64,000 bases of DNA from Aquamicrobium sp. LC103 (GCF_001014615.2 NZ_LBCQ02000005.1:124001-188000), one strand, 5' to 3'. Positions 1 to 9,318 are shown, counted from the stretch's first letter. Translations and numbers: made by a program. Notes: generated from the letters alone by a model not told the origin.

Positions 1-638
1 GGCAGATCGACGGTTGGCTTCCAGGCAGTTCCTGCCGGGCTGAAGCCGTTCGTCATCAGGTCCATCAGGCTCGCATGGATATGATCGAAGTCGTGCAGCG
101 AATAGGTTGGCAGCCAGGCGCGCATCCAGTGAATCACGTCCAGCAGGACCTGGGCGGCGGCCATGCGCCTGAGGAAGAGCTGGCGGTCGTCGAGTGGTCC
201 GAAGTAGCCGGCCACTCTGCGGGTGATGTCGGAATACCAGCGGATAAGCCGTTCGCGGGCGGGTTCCTCGAGCGCGCGCAGATCGCCCAACACCGCTACG
301 GTGGGTCGCTCGCCGCGCCGGATTGCTGCGCTGTGGTCCAGCCGCATCCGCAGAAGCCTGCTCACACGCGAAACCGAGTCGGGCTCCTGTTCGGCCTCGC
401 GGGTCATTTCATCGAAAATGCTGATGGTTTCTTCGATAGCTGCCGCTGCCAGCAGCTCCTTTTTGCGAAAGTAGTAGGTGATCGAGGTGGTGTTCATACC
501 GATCGCCTCGGCGACCTCGACGAAGGTCAGGCCCCGCACGCCGTTGCGATTTATCAGTATGGCGGCGGCGTCAAGAATGACCTGGCGGCGCTTCTCGAAT
601 TTGTCGGAGGTCCGGCGAGGGCTGGCAGGCTTGATCAC
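1..638 (-). CDS. TetR/AcrR family transcriptional regulator (3' end outside window)
   Basis: An open frame on the minus strand runs off the left edge, so the C-terminus is missing. Translation gives an N-terminal TetR helix-turn-helix: a helix with KRRQVILDAAA, then VRGLTFVEVAEAIGM and the recognition helix ending in TSITYYFRKKELL, at about residues 12-60. The rest is a helical ligand-binding domain with a MTREAEQ region and DHSAAIRRGE. The only plausible start is GTG at 638: no ATG lies before the HTH, and a stop lies upstream in frame. The ribosome site is weak. It is divergent from the SDR gene 108 bp away and probably represses it; this is inferred from layout. The ligand is unknown. Confidence 0.9.
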   Translation of the reverse strand, partial: MIKPASPRRTSDKFEKRRQVILDAAAILINRNGVRGLTFVEVAEAIGMNTTSITYYFRKKELLAAAAIEETISIFDEMTREAEQEPDSVSRVSRLLRMRLDHSAAIRRGERPTVAVLGDLRALEEPARERLIRWYSDITRRVAGYFGPLDDRQLFLRRMAAAQVLLDVIHWMRAWLPTYSLHDFDHIHASLMDLMTNGFSPAGTAWKPTVDL

Positions 639-746
639 GGCAGGTTCCGTTCTTTGGCTTCGGTATGCTCTGCACCTGCCGCAAGGCCAAGCAGATAAAG
701 CGTCAATCAGGAATAGTTTCGGTTTGGGTATGTAGCAAGGGAGGAC

Positions 747-1589
747 ATGATGGAAACTCTGGATGGAATGATGGCGGGAAAGGTCGCGGTGGTGACCGGC
801 GCCGCTTCGGGCATTGGTCGCGCCACGGCTCTGCGGCTTGCGAAGGCAGGCGCGGCTGTCGTTGCCTGCGATCGGGATGAGAAAGTGGCGACGGTTATCG
901 ATACGATCACGGCGGCTGGCGGCCAAGCCGCGGCGATCGCCATGGATGCGGGCGCGGAGGCCGATGTCGTGGCGGCCGTGGCCCTGGCGTGTGAGCGCTT
1001 TGGTGGGCTGGACGGCTATTTTGCCAATGCGGGCATCACCGGTGGTCCGGCGATCGGCTACTTCGACAGTACACCGGAGGTCTGGGCGGAGGTGCTGCGG
1101 GTCAATCTCATCGGACCGTTCCTGGCGGTGAAACACGCGGCACCCGAGATCATACGCCGCGGTGGTGGTTCCATTCTGGTCACGGCATCCGTCGCCGGCA
1201 TGCGGGCCGGCGCGGGCCCGGCGCCCTATTCGGCGTCAAAAGCCGGAGTGATAAATCTGGTCCAGACCGCAGCTCAGGCGCTGGCTGCGACCGGCGTGCG
1301 GGTCAATGCTTTGTGCCCCGGGCTGATCGAGACCGGTATGACACGACGCATCTACGAGCAGGCGCGCGCGGCGGGTCTAGAAGGCCAGTTGGGGATCCGC
1401 AATCCGCTGCGTCGCGGCGGTGAGCCCGACGAGGTGGCCAGGGTCGCACTGTTCCTGTTTTCCGATCTTGCCAGCTATGTGAACGGGCAGGCGCTCCCGG
1501 TCGATGGCGGCCTGTCTTCATCCCATCCATACAGCGACCGCTCGAATGAGGCGCGCACGGCGCTCGCGGCTGCGGCACGCCAACCGTAA
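747..1589 (+). CDS. SDR family NAD(P)-dependent oxidoreductase
   Basis: A 280-residue classical short-chain dehydrogenase. The cofactor loop TGAASGIG is at 17-24 and NAG at 94-96. The catalytic triad is Ser148, Tyr161 and Lys165 (YSASK), with the usual C-terminal VDGG. It should oxidise a secondary alcohol or reduce a ketone with NAD(P); the substrate is not readable. A strong AGGGAGG ribosome site sits just before ATG 747. It is divergent from a TetR regulator, a common arrangement for an inducible dehydrogenase. The C-terminus carries about 25 extra residues beyond the family core. Confidence 0.93.
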   Translation: MMETLDGMMAGKVAVVTGAASGIGRATALRLAKAGAAVVACDRDEKVATVIDTITAAGGQAAAIAMDAGAEADVVAAVALACERFGGLDGYFANAGITGGPAIGYFDSTPEVWAEVLRVNLIGPFLAVKHAAPEIIRRGGGSILVTASVAGMRAGAGPAPYSASKAGVINLVQTAAQALAATGVRVNALCPGLIETGMTRRIYEQARAAGLEGQLGIRNPLRRGGEPDEVARVALFLFSDLASYVNGQALPVDGGLSSSHPYSDRSNEARTALAAAARQP

Positions 1590-1912
1590 GCGATCGTGGG
1601 TAATCGGGCGCGTCCCGTCAGGACGAAGCTTGCAGCGCAAGATTAGCCTCAACCGAGTGCACGGAAATCCAGTTGTGGAGATGCCTTGCTCAATGAGCCG
1701 ACTGGCGGTCACCATGCTTGTCGTGCTGGCCGAAATGCTGGAGCGCGTCAGTCGCGGTCAGGTGGACGTGTGACGGCAGCTTTGATGTGGAGGGCTAAGG
1801 TTCTCACGAAAGGTGAAATTTACATTGAACGTGTTCTTTACTTGCGCTGCCCAAGGCGTCTGCTACGCATCTGCATAGGGGGTTGAATAAACAAAGCAAG
1901 GATGCCTTCTCG
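1590..1912. other. Intergenic region, no gene recognised
   Basis: About 320 bases between the SDR gene and the Tat-exported hydrolase. Short open frames are present but have no ribosome site or recognisable product. I see no convincing terminator for the SDR gene. The last 100 bases become A/T-richer and probably hold the promoter of the next gene, but no clear -35/-10 pair stands out. Confidence 0.5.
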
Positions 1913-3112
1913 ATGCCGGATACACCAAATGAAAGTATTCACCGCCGCGATTTCATGATCGCATCCGTTGCTTCCGTTGGCGCGTCGGCTGCCTTCGTGG
2001 CCAGTGCCGCCCATGCTCAGCAATCTGCTGCCCCAGCTCCAGGTTCGGCCGCCGCAGCGACGCAGGGAACCGTCTACACAGGTGATGTGGTTCAGGCAAA
2101 GAAGGTCATCAGCGCCCTCGACGTCGATGATCTGGAGCCCGGCAAGAAGCACGCCTTCTATTTTCAAGGCGTGCAGATGCCGACCGGTCAGCATTGGTAC
2201 GTGTCGGTCATGGTTGCAAAGGGTGCAAGGCCGGGCAAACGGGTGGCGCTGGTAAGCGGTGTGCACGGCGACGAGATCAGCCCCGTGCACACGATTCAAA
2301 CGGTCATCAACTTGCTCGACCCGGCCGAAATGTCGGGCACGGTACTCGCGGTCTTCGACCTGTCGCGTCCGGCCATGGAAGGCATGGCACGCAGGTGGCC
2401 GAATTCCGGACGCGGTGTCGACCTGATCGATATCAATCGGGTGTTCCCAGGCAATGAGAACGGCGCAGACGCGCCCACACGTCATGCCGGTCTGGTATTC
2501 GACAGACTGTTCAAGGGGAATGTGGACTACGCGATCGATTTCCACACGGCGGCGACCGGCATGGATATGACGGCGTTCCATCTTGCACGAATGGACCTTC
2601 CCGAGGTCCGGGCAATGGCGGAACTGTTTCCGATCGACCAAATCTTCGACAATCCTGCCTATCCCGGCCTTCCGGCAAATGCGTTCATCGATGCGGGTAT
2701 TCCCGCATTCACGCCCGAGATCGGCCGCCCTCGTATCCTCGATCTCGATATGATCCCTTCATTCGTCGAAGGCACGATGAACGTGCTCAAGCATCACGGG
2801 GTCATCCCGGGACCTGTCGGCCGCACCGGCAAAGATACCGACATCTTCATCGCCGACAGCATGTTTCCCGTCATTGCGACCCATGGCGGGTTCGTCGAAC
2901 TGCTGGTGAAGTTGAACGACAAGGTCGAAGCCGGTCAGAAGGTCGCTATCCAGCGAGACACATTTGGGGAAGTGGTCGCGGAATACACCAGCGGCGTGGC
3001 CGGCGAAGTCGCGGCTCGCCACACGGACGCGACATGCGAGCCCGGAACCGGAATCATTTTCATCATCTTCGACGGAGCAACCGCCACGGGTGGGGAGGTC
3101 TTGCCCGAGTAA
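1913..3112 (+). CDS. Tat-exported succinylglutamate desuccinylase/aspartoacylase-family protein
   Basis: A 399-residue zinc hydrolase-like protein of the AstE/AspA (M14-like) family. The N-terminus has a twin-arginine signal (HRRDFM, Arg11-Arg12) followed by an Ala-rich hydrophobic stretch and AHAQ, so a periplasmic product is likely. Expected zinc ligands are visible as HGDE (His118, Glu121) and DFHTA (His211). The C-terminal beta domain (VKLNDKVEAGQKV) is typical of the family. A TTG start 30 bp upstream is possible, but AAGGA ten bases before ATG 1913 favours the ATG. Substrate is unknown; members remove acyl or aspartyl groups from amino acids. It stands alone and ends at a strong terminator. 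Confidence 0.88.
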   Translation: MPDTPNESIHRRDFMIASVASVGASAAFVASAAHAQQSAAPAPGSAAAATQGTVYTGDVVQAKKVISALDVDDLEPGKKHAFYFQGVQMPTGQHWYVSVMVAKGARPGKRVALVSGVHGDEISPVHTIQTVINLLDPAEMSGTVLAVFDLSRPAMEGMARRWPNSGRGVDLIDINRVFPGNENGADAPTRHAGLVFDRLFKGNVDYAIDFHTAATGMDMTAFHLARMDLPEVRAMAELFPIDQIFDNPAYPGLPANAFIDAGIPAFTPEIGRPRILDLDMIPSFVEGTMNVLKHHGVIPGPVGRTGKDTDIFIADSMFPVIATHGGFVELLVKLNDKVEAGQKVAIQRDTFGEVVAEYTSGVAGEVAARHTDATCEPGTGIIFIIFDGATATGGEVLPE

Positions 3113-3150
3113 GGGCCGTCCGGGTCGAAATCAGTCGATTATGTTTTTAC

Positions 3151-3178
3151 CCCGCCGCCGAAAGGTGGCGGGCTTTTT
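3151..3178 (+). terminator. Rho-independent terminator
   Basis: A nine-pair stem (CCCGCCGCC / GGTGGCGGG, one G-U pair) with a GAAA tetraloop is followed by CTTTTT. It lies 38 bases after the stop of the Tat-exported hydrolase and reads in the plus direction only; the other side of the stem presents A residues rather than T on the minus strand. Confidence 0.9.
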
Positions 3179-3193
3179 GAGCGGCGAGCACCG

Positions 3194-3580
3194 TTAGGGA
3201 GTGATCGGTTCCTTGTGACGCGTTTTCGAATGTCTATGCGCTGCCATCTCGCATCTCCTTCGAAACTCCTCGACCTCGTGTTCCGGCAAATGCTCGATGC
3301 CGATGAATTCATTCTTGCCCCGACCTGCTCTGATGATCTCGTCCAGCTTTGCCTGGATGGCGGCTCCATCCCGGTTTTGCGTGTTCTGTATCAGGAATAC
3401 CATGAGGAACGTCACGATCGTCGTGCTGGTGTTGATGATGAGCTGCCAGGTATCTGAAAAGCCGAGTATGGGTCCGCTGGTTGCCCAAAGGGCGATGACG
3501 GCACAGCAGATGATGAAGGTGAGTGGCTTTCCGGCAAATCTCGCGACCGTGTTCGCGGTGTGAGCGAAGAACGCTTCCAC
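3194..3580 (-). CDS. Low-affinity iron permease family protein
   Basis: A 128-residue protein resembling the low-affinity iron permease family (PF04120 type). After a short amphipathic segment (FFAHTANTVARFAG) come two hydrophobic segments (FIICCAVIALWATSGP and a second ending in FLMVFLIQNTQNRD), then a charged cytoplasmic tail with AIQAKLDEIIRA. This N-x-Q-N-R-D pattern is characteristic. The open frame extends further upstream, but GTG at 3580, seven bases after GGAGG, gives a family-length protein. The iron transport role is inherited from the family name and is poorly proven. It converges on the preceding gene. Confidence 0.8.
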   Translation of the reverse strand: MEAFFAHTANTVARFAGKPLTFIICCAVIALWATSGPILGFSDTWQLIINTSTTIVTFLMVFLIQNTQNRDGAAIQAKLDEIIRAGRGKNEFIGIEHLPEHEVEEFRRRCEMAAHRHSKTRHKEPITP

Positions 3581-3791
3581 GACATAGCCTCCACTGAAGA
3601 TATACGCATAGGCAAACGATGTTGGAGGCTTGCGGTTCCCTCCCGTGCATCGCCCAAGCTGCCCGGAAGCGTTGCTCGCCCCTCTCAGCGGTGGGTTTTC
3701 ATATGTTGAAGCAGGAAGGCCCGCCATCGGGTTAGGCAGGCCTTCCTGCTGCCGGCGCTGTATTGCTCCGGCAAGTCGCCGATCGCGCTTG

Positions 3792-4841
3792 TCAGTTCAC
3801 GCTTGCGCGCGCCTTTTCCAGCCAGTCATCGACCTGCTCGCGATTTGCCTCGATCCATTCGGCAGCCTGCCTTTCGAGGTCTTCCGGGGTGTTTTCGCCG
3901 TTTTGCATCGCCGCGTTCTGCGCGAAGATGAACTCGACCGGGATCGATGCCGCTTCCAATAGCGTCTTCACGGCCGGATTCGCTTCCAGGAAATCATTGT
4001 TTACCACCGGCCGAATGTCATTGACCGGCCAGCCCAAGCGGCAGGGGTCCGCAACGCAGCCTTTGACGCCCTCGACGGTGGCGACATCCGCAAGATGTTG
4101 CTGTTCTTCCGGAAGCTTCACACTCGGTGTCTGAATCCAGACCACGTCCTCGCCTGGCTTCAGCGCATCGACCGTCCAGTTTGGCGTCCATGTGTAGAAG
4201 AGAATCGGCGAGCCTTGCTGGAGCGCGGCTATGGCGTCGGCCATGGACGCAGCGTAGTTGGCCTTGATAGGATTGATCGAATCGCGCAGGTCGAACTCGT
4301 CGAGCTGGAACTGGATCATGAGTTCGCAACCCCATCCGGGCGGACAAGCGACCAGATCCGCTTTTCCGTCGCCATCACGATCGAAAGCCTCCCGCACTTC
4401 CGAACGCTTGAAATCGTCGAGTGTCTTGATGTCGTATTTTTCGGCCGATTCCTTGTCGACGAGATATCCTTGGAGCGCGCCGCGCTCGACAACATAGCCG
4501 ACCAGCGTCGCATCGAAACCCGGTAGTTCGGTGTAGGTGTTGTGCAGCGGAAACCAGCCATCGGGATAGATGTCCGCGCTGCCTTGCGAGATCGCCTGAT
4601 AGGCGACGGGAATGTCGAGGGTTATAGGCTTTTGGACGTCATAGCCGAGCTCTTCGAAGAGCTGCCCATAGATATCCGACAGAATCCATCCCGTGTCGTC
4701 GGTGGGTTGAGCGATTCTGACGCTGACGCCTTCCCCTGGCAATGCCTCTTGAGCCGATGAAGTGCTGGTCAAGGCGATCGTGCCGAACAGAACTGCCGTT
4801 GCGGCGGGAAGATTGATCAGCGTTTTTACAAAATTCAACAT
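3792..4841 (-). CDS. proX: Glycine betaine/proline ABC transporter substrate-binding protein, ProX type
   Basis: A 349-residue periplasmic binding protein with a Sec signal (hydrophobic run to TSTSSAQE). It carries ProX-family blocks: TDDTGWILSDIYG, IPVAYQAISQGSADIYPDGW, PPGWGCE and FYTWTPNW, whose aromatic residues would form the cation-pi box for quaternary amines. Family members bind glycine betaine or proline betaine. GGAAAG precedes ATG 4841. No ProV/ProW genes lie beside it, so it must work with a transporter encoded elsewhere or be an orphan. A BCCT transporter 6 kb away fits the same substrate class. Confidence 0.9.
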   Translation of the reverse strand: MLNFVKTLINLPAATAVLFGTIALTSTSSAQEALPGEGVSVRIAQPTDDTGWILSDIYGQLFEELGYDVQKPITLDIPVAYQAISQGSADIYPDGWFPLHNTYTELPGFDATLVGYVVERGALQGYLVDKESAEKYDIKTLDDFKRSEVREAFDRDGDGKADLVACPPGWGCELMIQFQLDEFDLRDSINPIKANYAASMADAIAALQQGSPILFYTWTPNWTVDALKPGEDVVWIQTPSVKLPEEQQHLADVATVEGVKGCVADPCRLGWPVNDIRPVVNNDFLEANPAVKTLLEAASIPVEFIFAQNAAMQNGENTPEDLERQAAEWIEANREQVDDWLEKARASVN

Positions 4842-5263
4842 TCTTTCCTTTCAGAAGTATGCCCCCTCATGGGACCCTCCCTACTCAGGGACGTAAAATC
4901 AAGGCCGGAACCGCCTCTAGTTGTGAAAACCATACCCTCCGGCGACCCGAGAAAAGGGCTAGGATGCGTGTGCGCAAGATGAAGGCGATCAAGCTGAAGC
5001 GTGCAAACCTGGAAGGGATGAGCAGCTAGCCGAACTCCGGGATCGACGCAGGCTCCAGGCACGATAGGCTTGCCCGCGGCTTGCAGGAACGTTCAGGAGG
5101 CCGATCCGCAAATACACCCATTTGAGCCGCGTCGCCCAGTTCTTTTCCGGCTGCCAACCGGCCGCGCATTCGTGAGACCATCAAATTGCGCTGCCGGTCG
5201 CGCTGCGGGCCCGGGGCAAAGCTGCTATGAGGACGTACCGTTCCGATTCGATCTTCATAGCCC
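4842..5263. other. Divergent intergenic region between proX and recQ
   Basis: About 420 bases holding the 5' regions of proX (minus) and recQ (plus). On the minus strand a short hairpin TCCCT-GAGT-AGGGA lies about 40 bases before the proX start. A 21-codon frame beginning near 4964 (plus) has only a weak ribosome site and no recognisable product. I recognise no riboswitch and no clear promoter boxes. Confidence 0.4.
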
Positions 5264-7078
5264 GTGACCGCCGATCCTGCTCATATCCTGAAAACCGTCT
5301 ACGGCTATGATGCCTTTCGCGGGCGTCAGGCGCAGATCGTCTCCCACGTGGTTGCCGGCAACAACGCCTTCGTGCTGATGCCGACGGGCGGCGGCAAGTC
5401 GCTGTGCTATCAGATCCCGGCGCTCGTCCGGCCCGGCGTGGGCCTTGTCGTCTCACCCCTGATCGCCCTGATGGCCGACCAGGTGACAGCGCTGCGGCAG
5501 GCCGGCGTGCGTGCCGCCGCGCTCAATTCCGACCTGCCGGGCGAGGAGCGCCGCGCATTGTGGAATGACGTGTTTTCCGGCGCGCTGAACCTTCTCTATG
5601 TAGCTCCGGAAACGCTGCTCAAACCCGGCGTCATGGAGCGTCTTGCCGAGGTGCGGCTGTCCGTGATCGCCATTGACGAGGCGCATTGCCTGTCGCAATG
5701 GGGGCACGATTTCCGCCCCTCCTATCGCCAGCTCGACGCGCTTGTCGAGCGGTTTCCCGACACGCCGCGCATGGCGCTGACGGCCACCGCCGACGAACCG
5801 ACGCGCGCCGAGATTCTCTCGCACCTGCAAATCGCGGAGACGGATGCCTTCATCGCCGGCTTCGACCGGCCCAACATCCGCTACGCCATCGAGGAGAGGG
5901 AAAATCCGCGCCGGCAATTGAAGCGCTTACTCGAAGTTCATAAGGGGGAAAGCGGCATCGTTTATTGCCTCTCGAAGCGCAGGACGGAGGAGATTGCCGC
6001 TTGGCTCCGCGGCGAGGGCTACAACGCGCTTGCCTATCACGGCGGCATGGACAAGGCCGCGCGCGAGGCCAACCAGACGCGCTTCCAGCGCGAGGAGGCC
6101 GTCATCATGGTGGCCACCATCGCCTTCGGCATGGGTATCGACAAGCCGGATGTGCGCTTCGTCGCCCATATCGACCTGCCGGGCAGCATCGAAGCCTATT
6201 ATCAGGAGACCGGCCGCGCCGGCCGTGACGGCCTGCCGTCGGAAGCGCTGATGCTCTACGGCCACGAGGACATCGCGCTGCGCAGCCGCTTTATCGAGGA
6301 ATCGGACGCATCCGAGCAGCGCAAGCGCATGGAGCGGCAGAAGCTCGATTCGCTTCTGGGGCTCGCCGAGACGGCAGGCTGCCGCCGGCAAGTGCTGCTT
6401 TCCTATTTCGGGGACCATTGCGAGCCTTGCGGCAATTGCGACACCTGCGCCGAGCCGCCGCAACTCTTCGACGGAACCATTGCCGCGCAGAAGGCGCTCT
6501 CCTGCATCTACAGGACCGGTGAACGATTCGGGCAGGCCTATATCGTGGACGTGCTCCTGGGCGTGGAAAACGAGCGCATCGTCCGCTTCGGCCATGACAG
6601 CATATCCACCCATGGCATCGGCAAGGAGCATGACGGCCGCACATGGCGGGCGATCCTGCGCCAGCTCATCGCCCAGCGTCTCGTGGACGTGGACCTTGCC
6701 GGGCATGGCGGGTTGGCGATTTCCGAGGCCGGGCGGTCCTTCCTGCAAAAAAAGCCGACCCTCATGCTGCGCGTGCCGCGTCCGGCGCGCGCAAGCCGTG
6801 GAAAGGTTGCCCGCAGACAGACCGTCGCCGTTCTGCCCGACGCGGACAGGGCGCTGTTCGAGGCGCTGCGAGCCAAGCGCATGGATATTGCCCGCGCGCA
6901 GAACGTACCGCCCTACGTCATCTTCCACGACCGGACGCTGATCGAGATCGCCGCCGCCCGTCCCGCCTCGCGCGCGGAAATGGCACGCGTTCCGGGTGTC
7001 GGCGAGGCCAAGCTGGAACGCTATGGCCCCGCCTTTTTGGCGGTGATCGCGGGACACGTTCGGACGGGGGTATCCTGA
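5264..7078 (+). CDS. recQ: ATP-dependent DNA helicase RecQ
   Basis: A 604-residue RecQ helicase of normal length. It has motif 0 FRGRQ, Walker A TGGGKS at 41-46, a DEAH box in IDEAHCLSQWGHDFRP, motif IV-VI including the arginine-finger stretch QETGRAGRDG, and the zinc-binding cysteines CRRQ...CEPCGNCDTC. A winged helix follows, then a C-terminal HRDC domain (about 520-600). It unwinds DNA 3'-5' in recombination and fork repair. GTG 5264 is the only start ahead of motif 0; its ribosome site is weak. It appears monocistronic. Confidence 0.97.
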   Translation: MTADPAHILKTVYGYDAFRGRQAQIVSHVVAGNNAFVLMPTGGGKSLCYQIPALVRPGVGLVVSPLIALMADQVTALRQAGVRAAALNSDLPGEERRALWNDVFSGALNLLYVAPETLLKPGVMERLAEVRLSVIAIDEAHCLSQWGHDFRPSYRQLDALVERFPDTPRMALTATADEPTRAEILSHLQIAETDAFIAGFDRPNIRYAIEERENPRRQLKRLLEVHKGESGIVYCLSKRRTEEIAAWLRGEGYNALAYHGGMDKAAREANQTRFQREEAVIMVATIAFGMGIDKPDVRFVAHIDLPGSIEAYYQETGRAGRDGLPSEALMLYGHEDIALRSRFIEESDASEQRKRMERQKLDSLLGLAETAGCRRQVLLSYFGDHCEPCGNCDTCAEPPQLFDGTIAAQKALSCIYRTGERFGQAYIVDVLLGVENERIVRFGHDSISTHGIGKEHDGRTWRAILRQLIAQRLVDVDLAGHGGLAISEAGRSFLQKKPTLMLRVPRPARASRGKVARRQTVAVLPDADRALFEALRAKRMDIARAQNVPPYVIFHDRTLIEIAAARPASRAEMARVPGVGEAKLERYGPAFLAVIAGHVRTGVS

Positions 7079-7133
7079 ACCGCGCGACGACATATGCCGG
7101 CGCGGTTAACGCGCAATCTGAGGTGCCGGAAAG

Positions 7134-7832
7134 TCAGGCCAGCTGGCTCGGAGCGGTGAAGGTATAGCCGACCCCGTAGACGACCTTGAACGGGGCGGGC
7201 AGCTTGGTGCGGTCTTCCAGCTTGCGTCGCAGGCGGCTGACGACGGCATCGAGATGCTTGCTGTCGAAGTTGGTTTTGGGACGTGAGATCGCTTCACTGA
7301 TCTCAAGACGATCGCACACGCCTCCCGGTCGTTGGCACAATGCGTTGATGAATGCGAACTCCGTGGCCGTCAGCTTCAATGATGAGAGGTTGGGCGCGGT
7401 CAGGACCCATGTTGTTCTATTCAAATGCCATTGTCCTTCCGGCTGCGAACCGACGGCGCTCGATGGCGGGTTGGTTCGCCGAAGCAGGCTGCGGATCGCC
7501 GCTTCGATTTCCCGCAGCGTGCTGTGTTTTACCAGATAGATATCCGCGCCGCTGTTGAAGCCGCGGATGCGGTCGTCGCTGTCGCCCAGCGCGGTCAGCA
7601 TAATGATGCCGCAACCGTGGTCTTTTCGGATATCGACCGCCAGATCGAATCCGTTTGCATCCGGCAATCCGACGTCCAGAACGATGATGGACGGATCATG
7701 CCCGTTGCCCAACATTTCGCGGAGCTCACGCGCAGTTGCCACGCCGTGAGCGGAAAAGCCACACAGATCGAGGAAGTCGACCAGATCCTTGCGCAGCCGA
7801 GGCTCGTCTTCGACAACCAGAATTTTCGTCAC
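7134..7832 (-). CDS. OmpR/PhoB-family response regulator
   Basis: A 232-residue two-domain regulator. The receiver starts KILVVEDE, with phospho-acceptor Asp53 in VLDVGLPD, Thr80 and Lys102. The C-terminal winged helix contains LTATEFAFINALCQ, a recognition helix with SKHLDAVVSRLRRKL, and VYGVGYTF. The longer frame to 7916 lies inside the kinase gene. GTG 7832, eight bases after AAGGAGG, overlaps the kinase stop by a few bases and starts exactly at the receiver. It is translationally coupled to the upstream sensor kinase and is its likely phosphate acceptor. Target genes are unknown. Confidence 0.92.
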   Translation of the reverse strand: MTKILVVEDEPRLRKDLVDFLDLCGFSAHGVATARELREMLGNGHDPSIIVLDVGLPDANGFDLAVDIRKDHGCGIIMLTALGDSDDRIRGFNSGADIYLVKHSTLREIEAAIRSLLRRTNPPSSAVGSQPEGQWHLNRTTWVLTAPNLSSLKLTATEFAFINALCQRPGGVCDRLEISEAISRPKTNFDSKHLDAVVSRLRRKLEDRTKLPAPFKVVYGVGYTFTAPSQLA

Positions 7833-7836
7833 GCCG

Positions 7837-9318
7837 TCAGCCTCCTTCATGTCCGGCGACGAGAATATCGGCATGCAGCGGCAAGCGGATCGTTGCACAT
7901 GTTCCCAAATCGCCATTGGGTTGCAGTTTTAGTGAGCCGTGGTGATAGCTCAATAGCCGGTGCGTCGCGTACAGGCCGAGGCCGGTGCCGGCCTTCGCGG
8001 TTTCCAGAGCGTTGGATGCGCGGAAAAACCGGCGTCCGATCCTGTAGTGTTCGGATGCGGGAATGCCGATGCCACGATCCCGCACCTCGATGACGAGCGT
8101 GTCCTCATCCTCATAAGTGCGAACGTGAACCGGCTTGTCGATCGGTGAATATTTGAGCGCATTGTCGATGACGTTGATGACGATGGTCGCCAACATGTCG
8201 GGATCTGCGAAGACCGCGAGATTCTTGTCAGCAAGATGAAAATGAACGCGCTCGTCCTGTCCGGTCATTTCGAAATGCAGGTGCAGATCGGCCATAAGCG
8301 AGGCGAGGGGCACGCGCTCCGGCTGATAGCTGTCCTCCTGATCGTTGGCGACGAAACGATCGATCAGCCCGCGCAATCTGTCGAGCGCCTCACCAATCCC
8401 CGCGATGCGCTCCTTCGTGGCTTCCGGGGATTTTTCCCCGGTCAGCGCGATCATGTCGATCGCGTTGCGGATGATGGCGAGGGGCGTGCGGAATTCGTGG
8501 CTCGCCACGCGCATGAAATCCTTCTGTTCTTCGCGAAGGGCGCGCTCGGCTTCAAGGCTTCTGCTTAGTTCGTTTTCGAGGCGGCGGCGCTCGATCACTT
8601 CCCACGAAAGCGCCTCGTTCTTCTCCCGCAAATTGGCGGATAACCGCGCGGTCGCCATGAACAGCAGGCAGGCGAACAGTGCGATCATGAACAAAGTGCC
8701 TTGCAAAAGATACCATGCATTGCGGTCGGCCAGGATCGCTGCACTTTGAAAATCGGAAGCCAGACGAAACTCGATGATACTCTGAATAAGGCTGGCGGCC
8801 ATGTACTCCGCGAGGACGGCGATGGTGATCCAGCGCAGGAGGGCGGTCTGCGTTCTGTCGCGCATCAGGCTTAGGCACATCATCGACATCATGATGATCG
8901 TGAAGGCTGTCGAGGAATGGATGCGCAGCGCGATGTTGTCGTGGTCGACGGTTACCGCAATGCTCCAGAAGGCGACAAAAACGGCGAACAGCGAGATACC
9001 GATCCAGCTATATCGTGGCTGCCCGAGAAATCGGGCAAGCCCCTCGGCGAGCAGGATCAGCCCGAGTTTGATGAGTGCGTTATGAAGCACAATGCCCCAC
9101 CCCGGGGGCTCGTCGCCGCGCAGGATCATCAAAGACACGCCCGCGGCGATGGCCGAGAGACCGGCCGCGAAGAATTTGAATTCCGCGAGCGAGCGCCATG
9201 CCATACTCACGACGGCCCAGACGAAGGCCTGGAGGCTCGCTGTGGCAAGGGTGACAACCAGCACTGTCTTCAAATCGAGCATGCTCGAGCCATAGCATGA
9301 GCGCCAGTGACCTTGCAT
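7837..9318 (-). CDS. Membrane sensor histidine kinase
   Basis: A 493-residue sensor kinase. The first ~200 residues contain six to eight hydrophobic segments and no periplasmic loop domain, so the membrane part itself is probably the sensor. A coiled-coil linker (EKNEALSWEVIERRRLENEL) leads to the HisKA box with His in VASHEFRTPLA. The ATPase domain shows the N box VINVIDNALKYSP, G1 DRGIGIP and G2 GTGLGLYATHRLL. An internal ATG at 9282 (MLDLKTVLVV) could be the true start; neither candidate has a convincing ribosome site. Its stop overlaps the response regulator start. The signal is unknown. Confidence 0.9.
   Translation of the reverse strand: MQGHWRSCYGSSMLDLKTVLVVTLATASLQAFVWAVVSMAWRSLAEFKFFAAGLSAIAAGVSLMILRGDEPPGWGIVLHNALIKLGLILLAEGLARFLGQPRYSWIGISLFAVFVAFWSIAVTVDHDNIALRIHSSTAFTIIMMSMMCLSLMRDRTQTALLRWITIAVLAEYMAASLIQSIIEFRLASDFQSAAILADRNAWYLLQGTLFMIALFACLLFMATARLSANLREKNEALSWEVIERRRLENELSRSLEAERALREEQKDFMRVASHEFRTPLAIIRNAIDMIALTGEKSPEATKERIAGIGEALDRLRGLIDRFVANDQEDSYQPERVPLASLMADLHLHFEMTGQDERVHFHLADKNLAVFADPDMLATIVINVIDNALKYSPIDKPVHVRTYEDEDTLVIEVRDRGIGIPASEHYRIGRRFFRASNALETAKAGTGLGLYATHRLLSYHHGSLKLQPNGDLGTCATIRLPLHADILVAGHEGG

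Noticed and set aside
75-698. Plus-strand open frames of 207 and 83 codons near the left edge
   Set aside because: They are antisense shadows of the TetR gene, whose minus-strand translation shows a clear HTH domain; the plus products match no family.
1838-2641. 267-codon minus-strand frame
   Set aside because: Fully antisense to the Tat-exported hydrolase, with His/Arg-rich low-complexity translation typical of shadow frames in GC-rich DNA.
4964-5029. 21-codon frame upstream of recQ as a leader peptide
   Set aside because: Lys/Arg-rich, weak ribosome site and no attenuator-like structure near it.
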